Assembly (NCBI RefSeq): GCF_024169925.1
Contig: NZ_JALJXF010000001.1
Location: forward strand, 2,734,001-2,798,000
DNA: 64,000 nt
Reading direction: 5' to 3'
Source of the DNA: Methylorubrum extorquens
Lineage (GTDB): Bacteria; Pseudomonadota; Alphaproteobacteria; Rhizobiales; Beijerinckiaceae
A model generated the notes under the pieces. That model did not search any database, had not been told where the DNA came from, and saw only the letters and a list, made by a program, of their open reading frames with translations. The first letter of the stretch is position 1, and each line of letters starts with the position of its first letter. The position numbers and the translations under genes are program-made. Below are positions 18,405 through 28,102 of this stretch, one piece after another.

Positions 18405-19511
18405 TCACGCCAGCGGCCGGCGCCGCGGGTTCGGGTTGCGGTCGGCCTCGCCCTCGCCGTGGGCGGCGGACTCGTAGGCCGTGACGATGCGGCGCACGAG
18501 ATCGTGGCGCACCACGTCCACGTCGCGGAAGCGCACGCGGCCGATGCCCTCGACGCCGTCGAGCACGTTCACCGCCTCGACGAGGCCGGATTTCTGGCCC
18601 GGCGGCAGGTCGATCTGGCTCGGATCGCCGGTGATGATCATGCGCGAGTTCTCGCCCAATCGGGTCAGGAACATCTTCATCTGCATCGAGGTCGTGTTCT
18701 GCGCCTCATCGAGCAGCACCACGGCATTGGTCAGCGTGCGCCCGCGCATGAAGGCGAGCGGGGCGATCTCGATGATGCCGGTCTGAAGGCCGCGATCGAC
18801 GTGGCGCGCCTCCATGAAGTCGTAGAGCGCATCGTAGATCGGTCGAAGATACGGATCGACCTTCTCACGCATGTCGCCGGGCAGGAAGCCGAGCCGCTCG
18901 CCGGCCTCGACCGCCGGGCGCGACAGGATCAGCCGCTCGGCATGGCCCTGCTCCAGCATCGAGACGGCGTGGCCGACCGCGAGCCAGGTCTTGCCGGTGC
19001 CGGCGGGGCCTTCGGCGAAGACGAGTTCGTTGGCTCGCAGGAGCTTGATGTAGTCGCTCTGCGCCGCGTTGCGGGCGCGCACGGCGCCGCGCTTGCGGGT
19101 GGCGATCTGCTCGAATTGCTCGCGGCCATTATCTGCGACGATCTCGGCGGAGGGGAACAGGTTGCCCTGCACGGTGACCTCTTGGATCACCCCGTCGACG
19201 TCGCCCAGTGTCAGGGTCGTGCCGGCCTTCTGCACCCGCGTGTAGAGCCGCTCGAACACGCGGCGTGCCTTCTCGGCAGCCTCAGGCGTGCCCTTGACCA
19301 CGAGGTGGTTGCCGAGCGCCGTGCCGGTGATGCCGAGCCGTCGCTCGATATGGGCGACGTTTTGGTCGTACTGACCGAAGACGAGACTGGCGAGGCGGTT
19401 GTCGTCGAAGGTGAGCGAGACCTCCACAACTTCGGCGAGACCCGGACGCCCCGGTGAGGGGCGGTTGTTGCGGCCAGCAGGGCCACGGGCGGACGCAACG
19501 TCAATCGGCAC
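18405..19511 (-). CDS. phoH: PhoH-family ATPase (YbeZ)
   Basis: 368 aa. Walker A GPAGTGKTWLA near the middle, Walker B VVLLDEAQNT after it, and the N-terminal half with LFGQYDQN and KGTPEAAEKARRVFERLY (KH-like). The gene appears to start at GTG 19511; no better ATG is near, and the first 25 residues are poorly conserved. Role is RNA-linked ATPase activity with YbeY, known from the family. It is 36 nt from miaB in the same direction. Confidence 0.94.
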   Translation of the reverse strand: MPIDVASARGPAGRNNRPSPGRPGLAEVVEVSLTFDDNRLASLVFGQYDQNVAHIERRLGITGTALGNHLVVKGTPEAAEKARRVFERLYTRVQKAGTTLTLGDVDGVIQEVTVQGNLFPSAEIVADNGREQFEQIATRKRGAVRARNAAQSDYIKLLRANELVFAEGPAGTGKTWLAVGHAVSMLEQGHAERLILSRPAVEAGERLGFLPGDMREKVDPYLRPIYDALYDFMEARHVDRGLQTGIIEIAPLAFMRGRTLTNAVVLLDEAQNTTSMQMKMFLTRLGENSRMIITGDPSQIDLPPGQKSGLVEAVNVLDGVEGIGRVRFRDVDVVRHDLVRRIVTAYESAAHGEGEADRNPNPRRRPLA

Positions 19512-19547
19512 GCGAGAGATCCGGCATGGTGATGGGCCTCATATAGG

Positions 19548-20888
19548 TCACGCGGCCGCCGCCGCACCCTCCAGCGCTTCGCCGAACAGGCTGTTGGAGC
19601 CCGCCCGCGTGATGCGCACCGGCACCACCGTGCCGATGGTGGAGGCGGGCGCATCGAACTGCACCGCCTGGAGGTGCGGCGTCTTGCCCGCGACCTGGCC
19701 CGGATGCCGGCCGGTCTTCTCGACCAGGATCTCGGTGAGCGTGCCGACGCTCGCCGCGTTGTAGGCGTGGCGCTGACGGTCGAGGAGGTCTTGGAGGGCG
19801 GCGAGCCGCTCGGTCTTCACCGCCTCCGGCACCGCATCCTCGCGCTCCGCCGCGGGCGTGCCGGCCCGCGGGCTGTACTTGAACGAGAACGCCGCCGAAA
19901 AGCCGACGTCGGAGACGAGCCGTAGGGTCTCGGCGAAGTCGGCATCGGTCTCGCCGGGGAAGCCGACGATGAAGTCCGAGGACAGGGCGATGTCGGGCCG
20001 CGCATTCCGGATGCGCTCGATCAGCCGGCGGTAGGCGTCACCCGTGTGGCGCCGGTTCATCGCCTGGAGGATGCGGTCCGAGCCCGACTGCACCGGCAGA
20101 TGCAGGTATGGCATCACCAGCGGGTTTGTTTCGTGCGCGGCGATGAGATCGTCGGCGAAATCGTTCGGGTGGCTCGTGGTGTAGCGCAGGCGCAGGAGGC
20201 CCGGCACCGCGGAGAGCGCGTCCATTAGGTGGCCGAGCGTCGCGGGGGCGCCATCCGGCCCATCGCCGTGATAGGCGTTGACGTTCTGGCCAATGAGGGT
20301 GATTTCGCGCACCCCACCCTCGACGAGGCGGCGCGCTTCGTCCACCACCGCCGCCACCGAGCGCGAGACCTCCGCACCGCGGGTATAGGGCACGACGCAG
20401 AAGGCGCAGAACTTGTCGCAGCCCTCCTGCACGGTCAGGAAGCCGGTGACGCCGCGGTTGCGCCGGGCCGGCAGGTGGTCGAACTTGTCCTCGGCCGGAA
20501 ACTCGGTGTCGACGACGCGGGTCTCGCGCGACTGGCGCAGCAGGTCCGGCAGGCGGTGATAGCTCTGCGGGCCCACCACCACGTCCACAGCCGGTGCACG
20601 GGACAAAATCTCGCGGCCTTCCGCCTGCGCGACGCAGCCCGCCACCACGATGCGGGTGTCCTGCCCGCTCTCGGCGCGCTCGCCCTTGAGCACACGTAGG
20701 CGCCCGAGTTCGGAATAGACCTTCTCGGCGGCCTTCTCGCGGATGTGGCAGGTGTTGAGGACGACGACGTCGGCCTCCTCGACCGAGTCCGTCGCGCTGT
20801 AGCCCTCGGCCGCCAGCACGTCGGCCATGCGGCCGGCGTCGTAGGCGTTCATCTGGCAGCCGTAGGACTTAACGTAGGCTTTCTTCAA
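19548..20888 (-). CDS. miaB: tRNA-2-methylthio-N6-dimethylallyladenosine synthase
   Basis: Radical-SAM methylthiotransferase acting on A37 of tRNAs; 446 aa. The N-terminal MTTase domain has three cysteines in [16 protein letters not shown] and [10 protein letters not shown]. The radical-SAM cluster is [10 protein letters not shown]-terminal TRAM domain follows. Start is TTG at 20888 ([14 protein letters not shown]). It heads the miaB-phoH-ybeY-corC-lnt run; the 116 nt upstream separate it from a divergent MEKHLA gene. Confidence 0.97.
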   Translation of the reverse strand: MKKAYVKSYGCQMNAYDAGRMADVLAAEGYSATDSVEEADVVVLNTCHIREKAAEKVYSELGRLRVLKGERAESGQDTRIVVAGCVAQAEGREILSRAPAVDVVVGPQSYHRLPDLLRQSRETRVVDTEFPAEDKFDHLPARRNRGVTGFLTVQEGCDKFCAFCVVPYTRGAEVSRSVAAVVDEARRLVEGGVREITLIGQNVNAYHGDGPDGAPATLGHLMDALSAVPGLLRLRYTTSHPNDFADDLIAAHETNPLVMPYLHLPVQSGSDRILQAMNRRHTGDAYRRLIERIRNARPDIALSSDFIVGFPGETDADFAETLRLVSDVGFSAAFSFKYSPRAGTPAAEREDAVPEAVKTERLAALQDLLDRQRHAYNAASVGTLTEILVEKTGRHPGQVAGKTPHLQAVQFDAPASTIGTVVPVRITRAGSNSLFGEALEGAAAAA

Positions 20889-21004
20889 GATCGCAACCCT
20901 GCCGCCGGTGGGCGGTGAATTTTTGAGGACTTTTTGCTCGACAGGCCCTCTATCACGGTTCGAACGCCGACACGATTCTCTTGCTTCTTCGAAAAGGTCC
21001 GCCC

Positions 21005-21445
21005 GTGAGGCTCGCCGAAGATCCCGCCTTCTTCGCCCTGCTGACCGGCAGCTTCCTGCGCCTCGTCGGCCGCCCGCTCATCCCTGAGCCGGATCTCGGG
21101 CCAGACTGGCTCTACGCGCAGGCGCCCTTCGCCGTGCTGGCCCACGACAGGAGCGCCGACCCGCTCTTCGTCTATGCCAACCGGGTGGTGCAGCGGGCCT
21201 TCGGCTACGGCTGGGATGACATCGTCGGCATGCCCTCGCGGCTTTCGGCCGAGGCGCCGGAGCGGGCCGAGCGGCAGCGCCTGCTCGACGCGGTCGCCCG
21301 CGACGGGTTCGTCTCGGATTATGCGGGCGTTCGCGTTGCCAAGGACGGGCGGCGCTTCCCGGTCACCGACGGCATCGTCTGGCAACTCGTGGATGAGGGC
21401 GGGATCGTTCGCGGCCAAGCGGCGACTTTCCCGATGCCGGCCTGA
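21005..21445 (+). CDS. MEKHLA-domain protein
   Basis: 146 aa, PAS-like MEKHLA domain over nearly the whole length: [27 protein letters not shown], then the segment [18 protein letters not shown] and [18 protein letters not shown] at the end. Start is taken as GTG 21005, preceded by AAAAGG; a TTG at 20981 is also in frame. The domain is known from plant HD-ZIP III regulators and stand-alone bacterial proteins of unknown ligand. It is convergent with plsC with 4 nt between stops, and divergent from miaB. In several related genomes a fur gene occupies this position, which is recollection, not tested. Confidence 0.85.
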   Translation: MRLAEDPAFFALLTGSFLRLVGRPLIPEPDLGPDWLYAQAPFAVLAHDRSADPLFVYANRVVQRAFGYGWDDIVGMPSRLSAEAPERAERQRLLDAVARDGFVSDYAGVRVAKDGRRFPVTDGIVWQLVDEGGIVRGQAATFPMPA

Positions 21446-21449
21446 ACGG

Positions 21450-22328
21450 TCACACCGCGGCGATGCCCGGCGCCGAGACGTCGGCGCCCTCCCCAATCGT
21501 TTCCGGCGCCGCCGGCGCCGGGCGGGGGGCGGCCCCGCCGAGATGGATCTGGCGCAGACCCTGCCGCACGGCGGCCTCGGCCTGGGCGGTGGCGACTTTG
21601 CGGTCGGTGGCGGCCTCGAAGGCGATCGGCGCGCCCCAGTTCACGTGTACGTCGATGGGCCCGCGAGCCGCGAACAGGGCGAGATGCGGCGCGAGTTCCA
21701 TGTCGCCGTACCACGCGATCTCCGGCCGCTCGACACGGGTCACCGGCAGGCCGTTGCGGCGCGGGTAGCCCAGCGCCAAGGGCTGGAGCCGGATGCGCGC
21801 GAGCCCGCCGGTTTCCGCCGTCAGCGCCGTCCGGGCGGCGCCGACCAGCGAGGAGCGGAACGGCAGCAGGCGCAGGCCATCGCCGGTGGTGCCCTCGGCG
21901 AACAGCACGATCAGGTCGCCGTCCGCGAGCCGTTGCCCGACCGTGGCGTTGACGTGGGCGGTCGCCGTGCGCTTGGCCCGCTCGATGAAGACCGTGCGTT
22001 GGAGCTTGGCCAGCATACCGATCAGCGGCCAGCCTGCGATTTCCGACTTGGCCACGAAGGAGAGCGGGCGCAGCGAGCCGAGCGCGACGATGTCGAGCCA
22101 GGAGACGTGGTTCGACAGCACGAGCGCCGGCTCGCCCGGCGGTGGCGGCGTGCCGCTCTGGATCACCCGAACGGAGAACAGGCGCAGGAACAGGCGGTGG
22201 AACAGCGCCGCGATGCGCGCCGCGAGCCGTCCCCGGCCGAAGCGCAGGCTGAGCCAGTGCGGCACGATCACGATCAGGAAGGCCAGCGCCTGGACGAAGA
22301 GGCGGAGGCCGATGCCGACGCGCGTCAT
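21450..22328 (-). CDS. plsC: 1-acyl-glycerol-3-phosphate acyltransferase
   Basis: 292 aa. One N-terminal hydrophobic segment anchors it to the inner membrane. Acyltransferase motif I NHVSWLD (His and Asp), motif II FIERAKR and motif III LFAEGTTGDG are in the usual order. The last 25 residues are Pro/Ala-rich. ATG at 22328. It is 25 nt downstream of rimI in the same direction, so tsaB-rimI-plsC is probably an operon. Confidence 0.92.
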   Translation of the reverse strand: MTRVGIGLRLFVQALAFLIVIVPHWLSLRFGRGRLAARIAALFHRLFLRLFSVRVIQSGTPPPPGEPALVLSNHVSWLDIVALGSLRPLSFVAKSEIAGWPLIGMLAKLQRTVFIERAKRTATAHVNATVGQRLADGDLIVLFAEGTTGDGLRLLPFRSSLVGAARTALTAETGGLARIRLQPLALGYPRRNGLPVTRVERPEIAWYGDMELAPHLALFAARGPIDVHVNWGAPIAFEAATDRKVATAQAEAAVRQGLRQIHLGGAAPRPAPAAPETIGEGADVSAPGIAAV

Positions 22329-22353
22329 CGGGCGGATGCGCTCCCGCGAAACC

Positions 22354-22875
22354 TCACGACAGCGTCGCGCTCATGGTCAGCGCCGTGGCCCGACTGCCGT
22401 CGGGCAGCGGGTAGTAGCCCTTGCGCTCGCCGACCTTGAGGAAGCCGTGGTGGGTGTAGAGCTTCAGGGCCGGCGTATTGCCCTCGTCGACTTCGAGATG
22501 GACGGTGCGGATGCCGGCATAGGCCAAAGCGGTCAGGTGCTCGCGCAGGAGCCGGTGGCTGTGGCCGCCGCCACGGGCGGAGGGCGCCAGAACGATGGTG
22601 AGGATCTCCGCCTCGTCCACGGCTTTACGTGACAGCACGAAGCCCAGCAGCGCGTTGCCCCGGCGCAGGGCATGCGCCTCGGTCGAGCGCTCGCACAGCA
22701 TCCGCTCGAATTCGTGGGCCGCCCAGGGGCGGGCGAAGGCGGTGGCGTGCAGCTTTTCCAGGTCGGACGCCTGTCCGGCATCCCGCAGCGGCGCGACGTA
22801 GGGCACGGAGCCCCAGGCGTCCCACCATGCGGACCACCAATCGAGCGGCCAGAACGGGGAGACGGTCCGCGTCAT
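22354..22875 (-). CDS. rimI: Ribosomal-protein-alanine N-acetyltransferase
   Basis: GNAT acetyltransferase of 173 aa. Acetyl-CoA motif A is seen in LTIVLAPSARGGGHSHRLLREHL and the C-terminal ALKLYTHHGFLKVGERKGYY is typical of RimI. The ATG overlaps the tsaB stop (ATGA), so the two are coupled. RimI and TsaB are commonly linked; the protein target (S18 or others) cannot be told from sequence. Confidence 0.9.
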   Translation of the reverse strand: MTRTVSPFWPLDWWSAWWDAWGSVPYVAPLRDAGQASDLEKLHATAFARPWAAHEFERMLCERSTEAHALRRGNALLGFVLSRKAVDEAEILTIVLAPSARGGGHSHRLLREHLTALAYAGIRTVHLEVDEGNTPALKLYTHHGFLKVGERKGYYPLPDGSRATALTMSATLS

Positions 22876-23552
22876 GCCCTTGCGAGCCTCGCATGATGCT
22901 GCGGCTGGGCGTCGGGCCCGCGCAGGTAGAGGGGGCGCGGCAGCGCCTGGTCCGGATCGGCCACGAGTCCGAGCGAGGCGACCCAGGCGATCTGCGGCGC
23001 GCCGGTCTCGGCGACCTCGACGGTAATGCCGGCGGCCGCGGCCGCCGCCGCGAGCGCGGGAGCGCCGGAGCCGGTGAGGATCGCCCGCCGTCCGCCGAGC
23101 AGGCTCACCGCCTCGTCGAGAGCGATGTGACGGGGTGGGATCACCGTGCCTTCCGTCACGCTCATGGCCTGGAGGTAGACGGCGCCGTGGCGCGCGTCGA
23201 TCGCGGCGACCACCGTGTCGTCGCCGTTGAGGGCGAGCTGCGGCGCGAGCAGGGCGGACAGGGTGGTCACGCCCACCACCGGAATGCCGGTGGCGAGCCC
23301 GATGGCGCGGGCAGCGGAGATGCCGACGCGCAAGCCCGTATAGCTCCCGGGCCCGACCGTGACTGCGACCCGGTCGAGACCCTCGAAGCCGCCCTCGACC
23401 CGGGCCATGACCCGCTCGATCAGCGGCAGCAGTGCCTCGGCATGGCCGCGTACGAGCGGCATCGACTCCTCGGCGAGCAGGTCGTCGCTGTCGTCCGTAG
23501 CCACGCAGGCCGCGCAGGCTTCAAGCGCCGTATCGATGGCAAGGATGCGCAA
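22872..23552 (-). CDS. tsaB: tRNA threonylcarbamoyladenosine protein TsaB
   Basis: Part of the t6A37 synthesis complex with TsaD and TsaE. ASKHA-fold start LRILAIDTALEACAACV and the signature GPGSYTGLRVGISAARAIG. I start at TTG 23552, where the family similarity starts and where GGATGGAA precedes; an earlier TTG at 23582 would add ten residues. 226 aa, normal for the family. First gene of tsaB-rimI-plsC. Confidence 0.93.
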   Translation of the reverse strand: MRILAIDTALEACAACVATDDSDDLLAEESMPLVRGHAEALLPLIERVMARVEGGFEGLDRVAVTVGPGSYTGLRVGISAARAIGLATGIPVVGVTTLSALLAPQLALNGDDTVVAAIDARHGAVYLQAMSVTEGTVIPPRHIALDEAVSLLGGRRAILTGSGAPALAAAAAAAGITVEVAETGAPQIAWVASLGLVADPDQALPRPLYLRGPDAQPQHHARLARA

Positions 23553-23711
23553 ACGTCGATTCCATCCGGCGGCGGGCCGCAAGCGCCCGCCTTCCGGCTA
23601 ATCATAGGACAAAACCGCCCTCCCCGTCAGCGCATCCACGGCCGACCTCCCCAAGGAAGCGGTGCGGTGTTGCGCCGATGCCAGGGGAAAACCGGGCGGC
23701 CGGGCCGTCGA

Positions 23712-24278
23712 TCAGATCGCCTGCACTTCCCGCACGGAGGGGAGGAAGTGGCGGAACAGATTCTGCACGCCCTGGCGCAGGGTCGCGGTGGAGGACGGGC
23801 AGCCCGAGCAGGCGCCCTTCATCTCGAGGTAGACGATGCCCTCGCGGTAGCCGCGGAAGGTGATGTCACCGCCGTCGCCGGCCACCGCCGGACGCACGCG
23901 GGTCTCAAGCAGGTCCTTGATGGTGGCCACGGTGTCGTGGTCGGCCTCGTCGTAGAACTCTTCCGTTTCTTCTTCCGCGAGCGCCGTGCCCTCGGCCAGC
24001 ACCGGGCGGCCGGACTGGAAGTGGTCCATGATCGCGCCAAGCACGGCGGGCTTCACCTGCGGCCACTCGTTCACGCCGTCGGCCTTGGTGACGGAGATGA
24101 AGTCGTGCCCGAAATAGACGCCCGAGACGCCGGGCACCGCGAACAAGGCGGTGGCGAGCGGCGAGCGCTCGGCGCTGGCGGTGTCGCGGGCCTCGAAGGT
24201 CCCGTCGGTCAGCACGACGCGACCGGGCAGGAACTTGAGCGTGGCGGGGTTCGGCGTGGCTTCGGTCTGAATGAACAT
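23712..24278 (-). CDS. Nfu-type iron-sulfur cluster scaffold/carrier
   Basis: 188 aa. The N-terminal Nfu domain starts [19 protein letters not shown], as in mitochondrial NFU1. The C-terminal NifU domain holds the Fe-S motif C157-x-x-C160 (CSGCPSS). It probably delivers [4Fe-4S] clusters to targets such as MiaB or LipA, by family analogy. ATG at 24278. Divergent from rpoZ. Confidence 0.93.
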   Translation of the reverse strand: MFIQTEATPNPATLKFLPGRVVLTDGTFEARDTASAERSPLATALFAVPGVSGVYFGHDFISVTKADGVNEWPQVKPAVLGAIMDHFQSGRPVLAEGTALAEEETEEFYDEADHDTVATIKDLLETRVRPAVAGDGGDITFRGYREGIVYLEMKGACSGCPSSTATLRQGVQNLFRHFLPSVREVQAI

Positions 24279-24481
24279 GTGGAGAATCCTCGGGTCCGCT
24301 GGCGCCGGTTCAAGGCCGGCCGGGATCGGTGCCGGGTTGGACCGGCACCGCTTTCCATGTGGACCGACAGGGACGGATTCTCAACCGCTCCCGCGACTTG
24401 TTGGACAGCGATAACCGGTGTAAGAAGCCCGTTCATCACGCATATCGTTCGTATCCGCGCCTGAGGAAGGAGCCGCCTCGC

Positions 24482-24892
24482 ATGGCTCGCGTCACCGTCG
24501 AAGACTGCATCGAGAAGGTCGAGAACCGCTTCGAGCTGGTCCTGCTCGCCAGCCACCGGGCCCGCCTGCTTGCCGCCGGCGCCCCGCTGACCGTGGAGCG
24601 CGACCGCGACAAGAACCCCGTCGTGGCCCTTCGCGAGATCGGCGACGAGACCATCACGGCGGAGGATCTGAAGGAGCAGCTCATCCACTCGATGCAGAAA
24701 TACGTCGAGGTGGACGAGCCCGAGGCCGAGACCGTGCCGCTCCTCTCGAGCTCGCCCGCCGCCGCGGCGGTGGCGCCCCAGTCTTCCTCAGACGACAAGA
24801 ACGTGCAGTTCGACTTCATGAGCGAGGAGGATCTCCTCCGCGGTCTCGAGAACCTTGCGCCCCCGACCGAGACCGACGACGAGGGCGAGTAA
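24482..24892 (+). CDS. rpoZ: RNA polymerase omega subunit
   Basis: 136 aa. N-terminal core [17 protein letters not shown] is diagnostic; [18 protein letters not shown] follows. The tail is a Ser/Ala-rich linker and an acidic end. An AAGGAG site precedes the ATG at 24482. The neighbouring rsh gene is a frequent partner, and omega is required for (p)ppGpp binding at one polymerase site in other proteobacteria. A hairpin follows the stop. Confidence 0.97.
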   Translation: MARVTVEDCIEKVENRFELVLLASHRARLLAAGAPLTVERDRDKNPVVALREIGDETITAEDLKEQLIHSMQKYVEVDEPEAETVPLLSSSPAAAAVAPQSSSDDKNVQFDFMSEEDLLRGLENLAPPTETDDEGE

Positions 24893-25254
24893 GCTCTCTT
24901 CGCGCTCCGCGTCACGATTCACGCCCGCCCTCGGTCCCCGAGCGGCGGGCGTTCTCGTGTTTCGCTCCGTCTCCGACGTGTTGCGCCGCTGGCCGGCTTT
25001 CGGGGTAAAGCCCCGTCCTGGCGTCCATGCGGGAGCGGCGGAGCCGTCGCGCTTTGCCCGCGACGCCATGGGTCTGGGCAAACGCGTGCCGATGCAGGAA
25101 GGTGTCGGGCGAGCGACCGCGTCCGTCCGGGCCGGGCCCCCTTGAGAGTGCCGCACGAAACGCCCGATCGCCGATCGTCGCCCCTTGGGCACGGCGGCGC
25201 AGCGGGCGTGTTGTGAACGACACCGAGCAGATCGAGAGCAGGATCCTTCGGCGG
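24893..25254. other. rpoZ-rsh intergenic region
   Basis: 362 bp. It holds a terminator-like hairpin (24921-24952) and a small CGGGG/CCCCG hairpin near 25000. The rsh reading frame stays open through most of it, but the encoded sequence is Arg/Pro-rich and unlike the family. It probably contains the rsh promoter; no consensus was recognised. Confidence 0.6.
24921..24952 (+). terminator. Hairpin downstream of rpoZ
   Basis: ACGCCCGCC at 24921-24929 pairs with GGCGGGCGT at 24944-24952; the tail TCTCGTGTTT is only partly T-rich. Confidence 0.6.
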
Positions 25255-27486
25255 ATGATGCGCCAGTATGAACTCGTCGAGCGGGTCAAGCGCTACAACC
25301 CGACCGCGAACGAGGCGCTTCTCAACCGCGCCTACGTCTATGCCATGCGGGCGCACGGCACGCAGAAACGCGCCTCGGGCGGTCCGTTCTTCGCCCATCC
25401 CCTCGAAGTCGCCGCCATCCTCACCGACCTGCGCCTCGACGACGCGACCATCGTTGCGGCCGTCCTGCACGACACCGTCGAGGACACCGCCGCGACCCTC
25501 GACGAGATCCGCGAGATCTTCGGTTCCGAGATCGGCGCGCTGGTCGACGGGCTGACCAAGCTCAAGCGCCTCGACCTCGTCTCGAAGCGGGCGGTGCAGG
25601 GCGAGAACTTCCGCAAGCTGCTGCTCGCGGTGGCCGAAGACGTGCGGGTGCTTCTGGTCAAGCTCGCCGACCGCCTGCACAATATGCGCACCCTCCACTT
25701 CATGCGCGACGACAAGCGGGCGCGGATCGCCGAGGAGACCCTCGACATCTACGCGCCGCTCGCCGGCCGCATGGGTATGCAGGAGCTGCGCGACGAACTG
25801 GAAGACCTCTCGTTTCGCACGCTGAAGCCGGAGGTCTACGCCACCATCACCAAGCGGCTCGAAGACCTCTCGGCGAAATCCGGCAGCGTCATCGAGAGCA
25901 TCGAGCACGACCTCACCGCCCGGCTCGCCGCGCGGGGTATCGCCGCTCAGGTGAAAGGGCGGCTGAAGAAGCCGTTCTCGATCTGGTCGAAGATGGAGCG
26001 CAAGTCGGTCGCCTTCGAGCAGCTCTCCGACATCGTCGGCTTCCGCGTGATCGTCGGCACCCTGGCCGAGTGCTACGCGGCGCTCGGCGTGGTGCATACG
26101 AGCTGGCCGATGGTGCCGGGCCGCTACAAGGACTACGTCTCGACGCCCAAGCAGAACGATTACCGCTCGATCCACACCACGGTTATCGGCCCGAAGCGCC
26201 AGCGCGTCGAGCTGCAGATCCGCACCGCCGAGATGGACGAGATCGCCGAATACGGCATCGCCGCCCACGCGCATTACAAGGAGGCCGGCAAGGAGGGCGT
26301 GGAGGGCGAGGTCCATCCCCGGCTCGCCACCGAGAGCGGCGCCTACCAATGGCTACGCCGCACCATCGAGCTGCTGGCCGAGGGCGATTCGCCGGAGGAG
26401 TTTCTGGAGCACACCAAGCTGGAGCTGTTCCAGGATCAGGTGTTCTGCTTCACGCCCAAGGGCCGCCTCATCGCCCTGCCGCGGGGCGCCACGCCGATCG
26501 ACTTCGCCTATGCGGTGCACACCGATGTCGGCAACACGGCGGTGGGCGCCAAGATCAACGGCCGGCTCGCGCCCCTGCTGCACGAACTCGCCAACGGCGA
26601 CGAGGTCGAGATCGCCCGCTCCGATGGCGCTTCGCCGCCGGCCGCCTGGGAATCCCTCGTCGTCACCGGCAAGGCCCGCGCCGCGATCCGTCGGGCGACC
26701 CGCGCTGCTGTGCGGCGGCAATATGCCGGGCTCGGCCGCCAGATCCTCGACCGGGCCTTCGAGCGGGCGGGCAAGAGCTTCTCCGAGGAGAAGCTGCGCG
26801 GCGCCCTGCCCCGGCTCGCCCGCGCGAGCACCGAGGACGTGTTTGCCGCCGTCGGGCGCGGCGAGATGTTCTCCGGCGACGTGGTGAAGGCCGTTTATCC
26901 CGACTTCAAGGAGGAGCGGCGCGCGGGGGCGAGCGGCGGTCCGGCGGCCAACGGGGCGGCGGGGCGCCTCACCCGTTCCAAGGACCAGACCATGCGGCTG
27001 ACCTTCTCCGGCGAGGCCGACGGCGCCTCGGCCTCGGCCAGCATCCCGATCCGCGGGCTGGCCGGCGACCTGCCGGTGAGCTTTGCCCCCAATGGCGGTG
27101 CCCTGCCGGGGGATCGCATCGTCGGCATCCTCACGCCCGGCGTCGGCGTGACGATCTATCCGATCCAGTCGGCCGCGCTCGCCGCCTTCGACAACGAGCC
27201 CGAGCGCTGGCTCGACGTGCGCTGGGACGTGGAAGGCTCGCAGGAGCGCTTCCCCGCCAAGCTCGCGCTCGAATCGATCAACGAGCCCGGCACGCTGGCA
27301 CAGATCGCCCAAGTGATCGCCGAGCATGACGGCAACATCGACAATGTTTCGATGAAACGCCGCACGCAGGACTTCACCGACATCTCCATCGACCTGTCGG
27401 TGCCGGACCTGAAGCACCTCACCGCCATCGTCGCGGACCTGCGTGGCAAGCGCTCGGTGAGCCGCGTCGAGCGGGTGAACGGCTGA
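25255..27486 (+). CDS. rsh: Bifunctional (p)ppGpp synthetase/hydrolase
   Basis: Stringent response enzyme, 743 aa with this start. The HD hydrolase domain carries HDTVED at residues 72-77 and KLADRLHNMRTL after it. The synthetase domain contains RYKDYVSTPKQNDYRSIHTT; RYKD is the RXKD form found in bifunctional Rel/SpoT enzymes. TGS (FTPKGRLIALPRGATPIDFA) and C-terminal ACT domains follow. ATG 25255 gives MMRQYELVERV, the start typical of alphaproteobacterial Rsh; GTG 25213 is an alternative adding 14 residues. It appears to be the only long RelA/SpoT protein in view. Confidence 0.96.
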   Translation: MMRQYELVERVKRYNPTANEALLNRAYVYAMRAHGTQKRASGGPFFAHPLEVAAILTDLRLDDATIVAAVLHDTVEDTAATLDEIREIFGSEIGALVDGLTKLKRLDLVSKRAVQGENFRKLLLAVAEDVRVLLVKLADRLHNMRTLHFMRDDKRARIAEETLDIYAPLAGRMGMQELRDELEDLSFRTLKPEVYATITKRLEDLSAKSGSVIESIEHDLTARLAARGIAAQVKGRLKKPFSIWSKMERKSVAFEQLSDIVGFRVIVGTLAECYAALGVVHTSWPMVPGRYKDYVSTPKQNDYRSIHTTVIGPKRQRVELQIRTAEMDEIAEYGIAAHAHYKEAGKEGVEGEVHPRLATESGAYQWLRRTIELLAEGDSPEEFLEHTKLELFQDQVFCFTPKGRLIALPRGATPIDFAYAVHTDVGNTAVGAKINGRLAPLLHELANGDEVEIARSDGASPPAAWESLVVTGKARAAIRRATRAAVRRQYAGLGRQILDRAFERAGKSFSEEKLRGALPRLARASTEDVFAAVGRGEMFSGDVVKAVYPDFKEERRAGASGGPAANGAAGRLTRSKDQTMRLTFSGEADGASASASIPIRGLAGDLPVSFAPNGGALPGDRIVGILTPGVGVTIYPIQSAALAAFDNEPERWLDVRWDVEGSQERFPAKLALESINEPGTLAQIAQVIAEHDGNIDNVSMKRRTQDFTDISIDLSVPDLKHLTAIVADLRGKRSVSRVERVNG

Positions 27487-27599
27487 CGGTCGCTCCTGCG
27501 GGCGTCGCTTGCCGGAACCGATGCCGGGACACGTCATTCCGTCATCGGACCAGCCTATGGACGGCAGGGCCTACGCCGCGCTTTTCCGGAGCGACCGTC

Positions 27600-27950
27600 A
27601 TGAAGCTTTCCCTGGTCACCCCCGTCATCCTCGCGCTCGGGATCCCGCTCGCTCAGGAGGCCGGCGCGCAGGGCCTGCAACCCGGCATGCGGACGATGCT
27701 CCAGCGGGGCGGCGCGGAGGGTCTGCCGCTCGTCCCCGCCCATCCCGACGATCTGGATGACGACAAGCTGCAGCCGGGCATGCGCACGATGATCCAGCGC
27801 GGTGGAAGCGAGGGCGTGCAGCTCGGCGCGCTCCTGCCCCGGTCCTACGATCCCTGCTATGATGGGCCGGTCTACGACGCGTCCTATCCTCCGCCCGCCT
27901 ACGAGACCCGTCCCGATCGGCGCCGGGACCCTCTGCGCGTCCGGAACTAG
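27600..27950 (+). CDS. Small secreted protein with duplicated 19-residue motif
   Basis: 116 aa. Signal peptide about 1-23 (cut after AGA). The mature N-terminus contains two near-identical units: [19 protein letters not shown] and [19 protein letters not shown], separated by a short acidic linker ([12 protein letters not shown]). A Tyr/Pro-rich tail with one cysteine and an Arg-rich end follows. The ATG at 27600 has a CGGAG site. It lies between rsh and pyrE, same strand, without overlap. I know no named family; the duplication argues that it is a real gene. Confidence 0.7.
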   Translation: MKLSLVTPVILALGIPLAQEAGAQGLQPGMRTMLQRGGAEGLPLVPAHPDDLDDDKLQPGMRTMIQRGGSEGVQLGALLPRSYDPCYDGPVYDASYPPPAYETRPDRRRDPLRVRN

Positions 27951-28102
27951 GGTTTCGGCGACGCGGACCCGATCCTGCCCGTCGGATCGTCATCGTCCGC
28001 AGATCGGCAGCCGTCGTCCCGGACGATGGCTCGGCCTTCGGCTTGCGCCCCGCTTGCGCCGCTGCAAGAAGCAGCGGAACACGGTTTGGCGAGCAGGTGA
28101 CC

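Noticed and set aside
22629..24464. 611-codon plus-strand open frame across rimI, tsaB and nfu
   Set aside because: Covers three conserved minus-strand genes; Arg/Gly-rich shadow.
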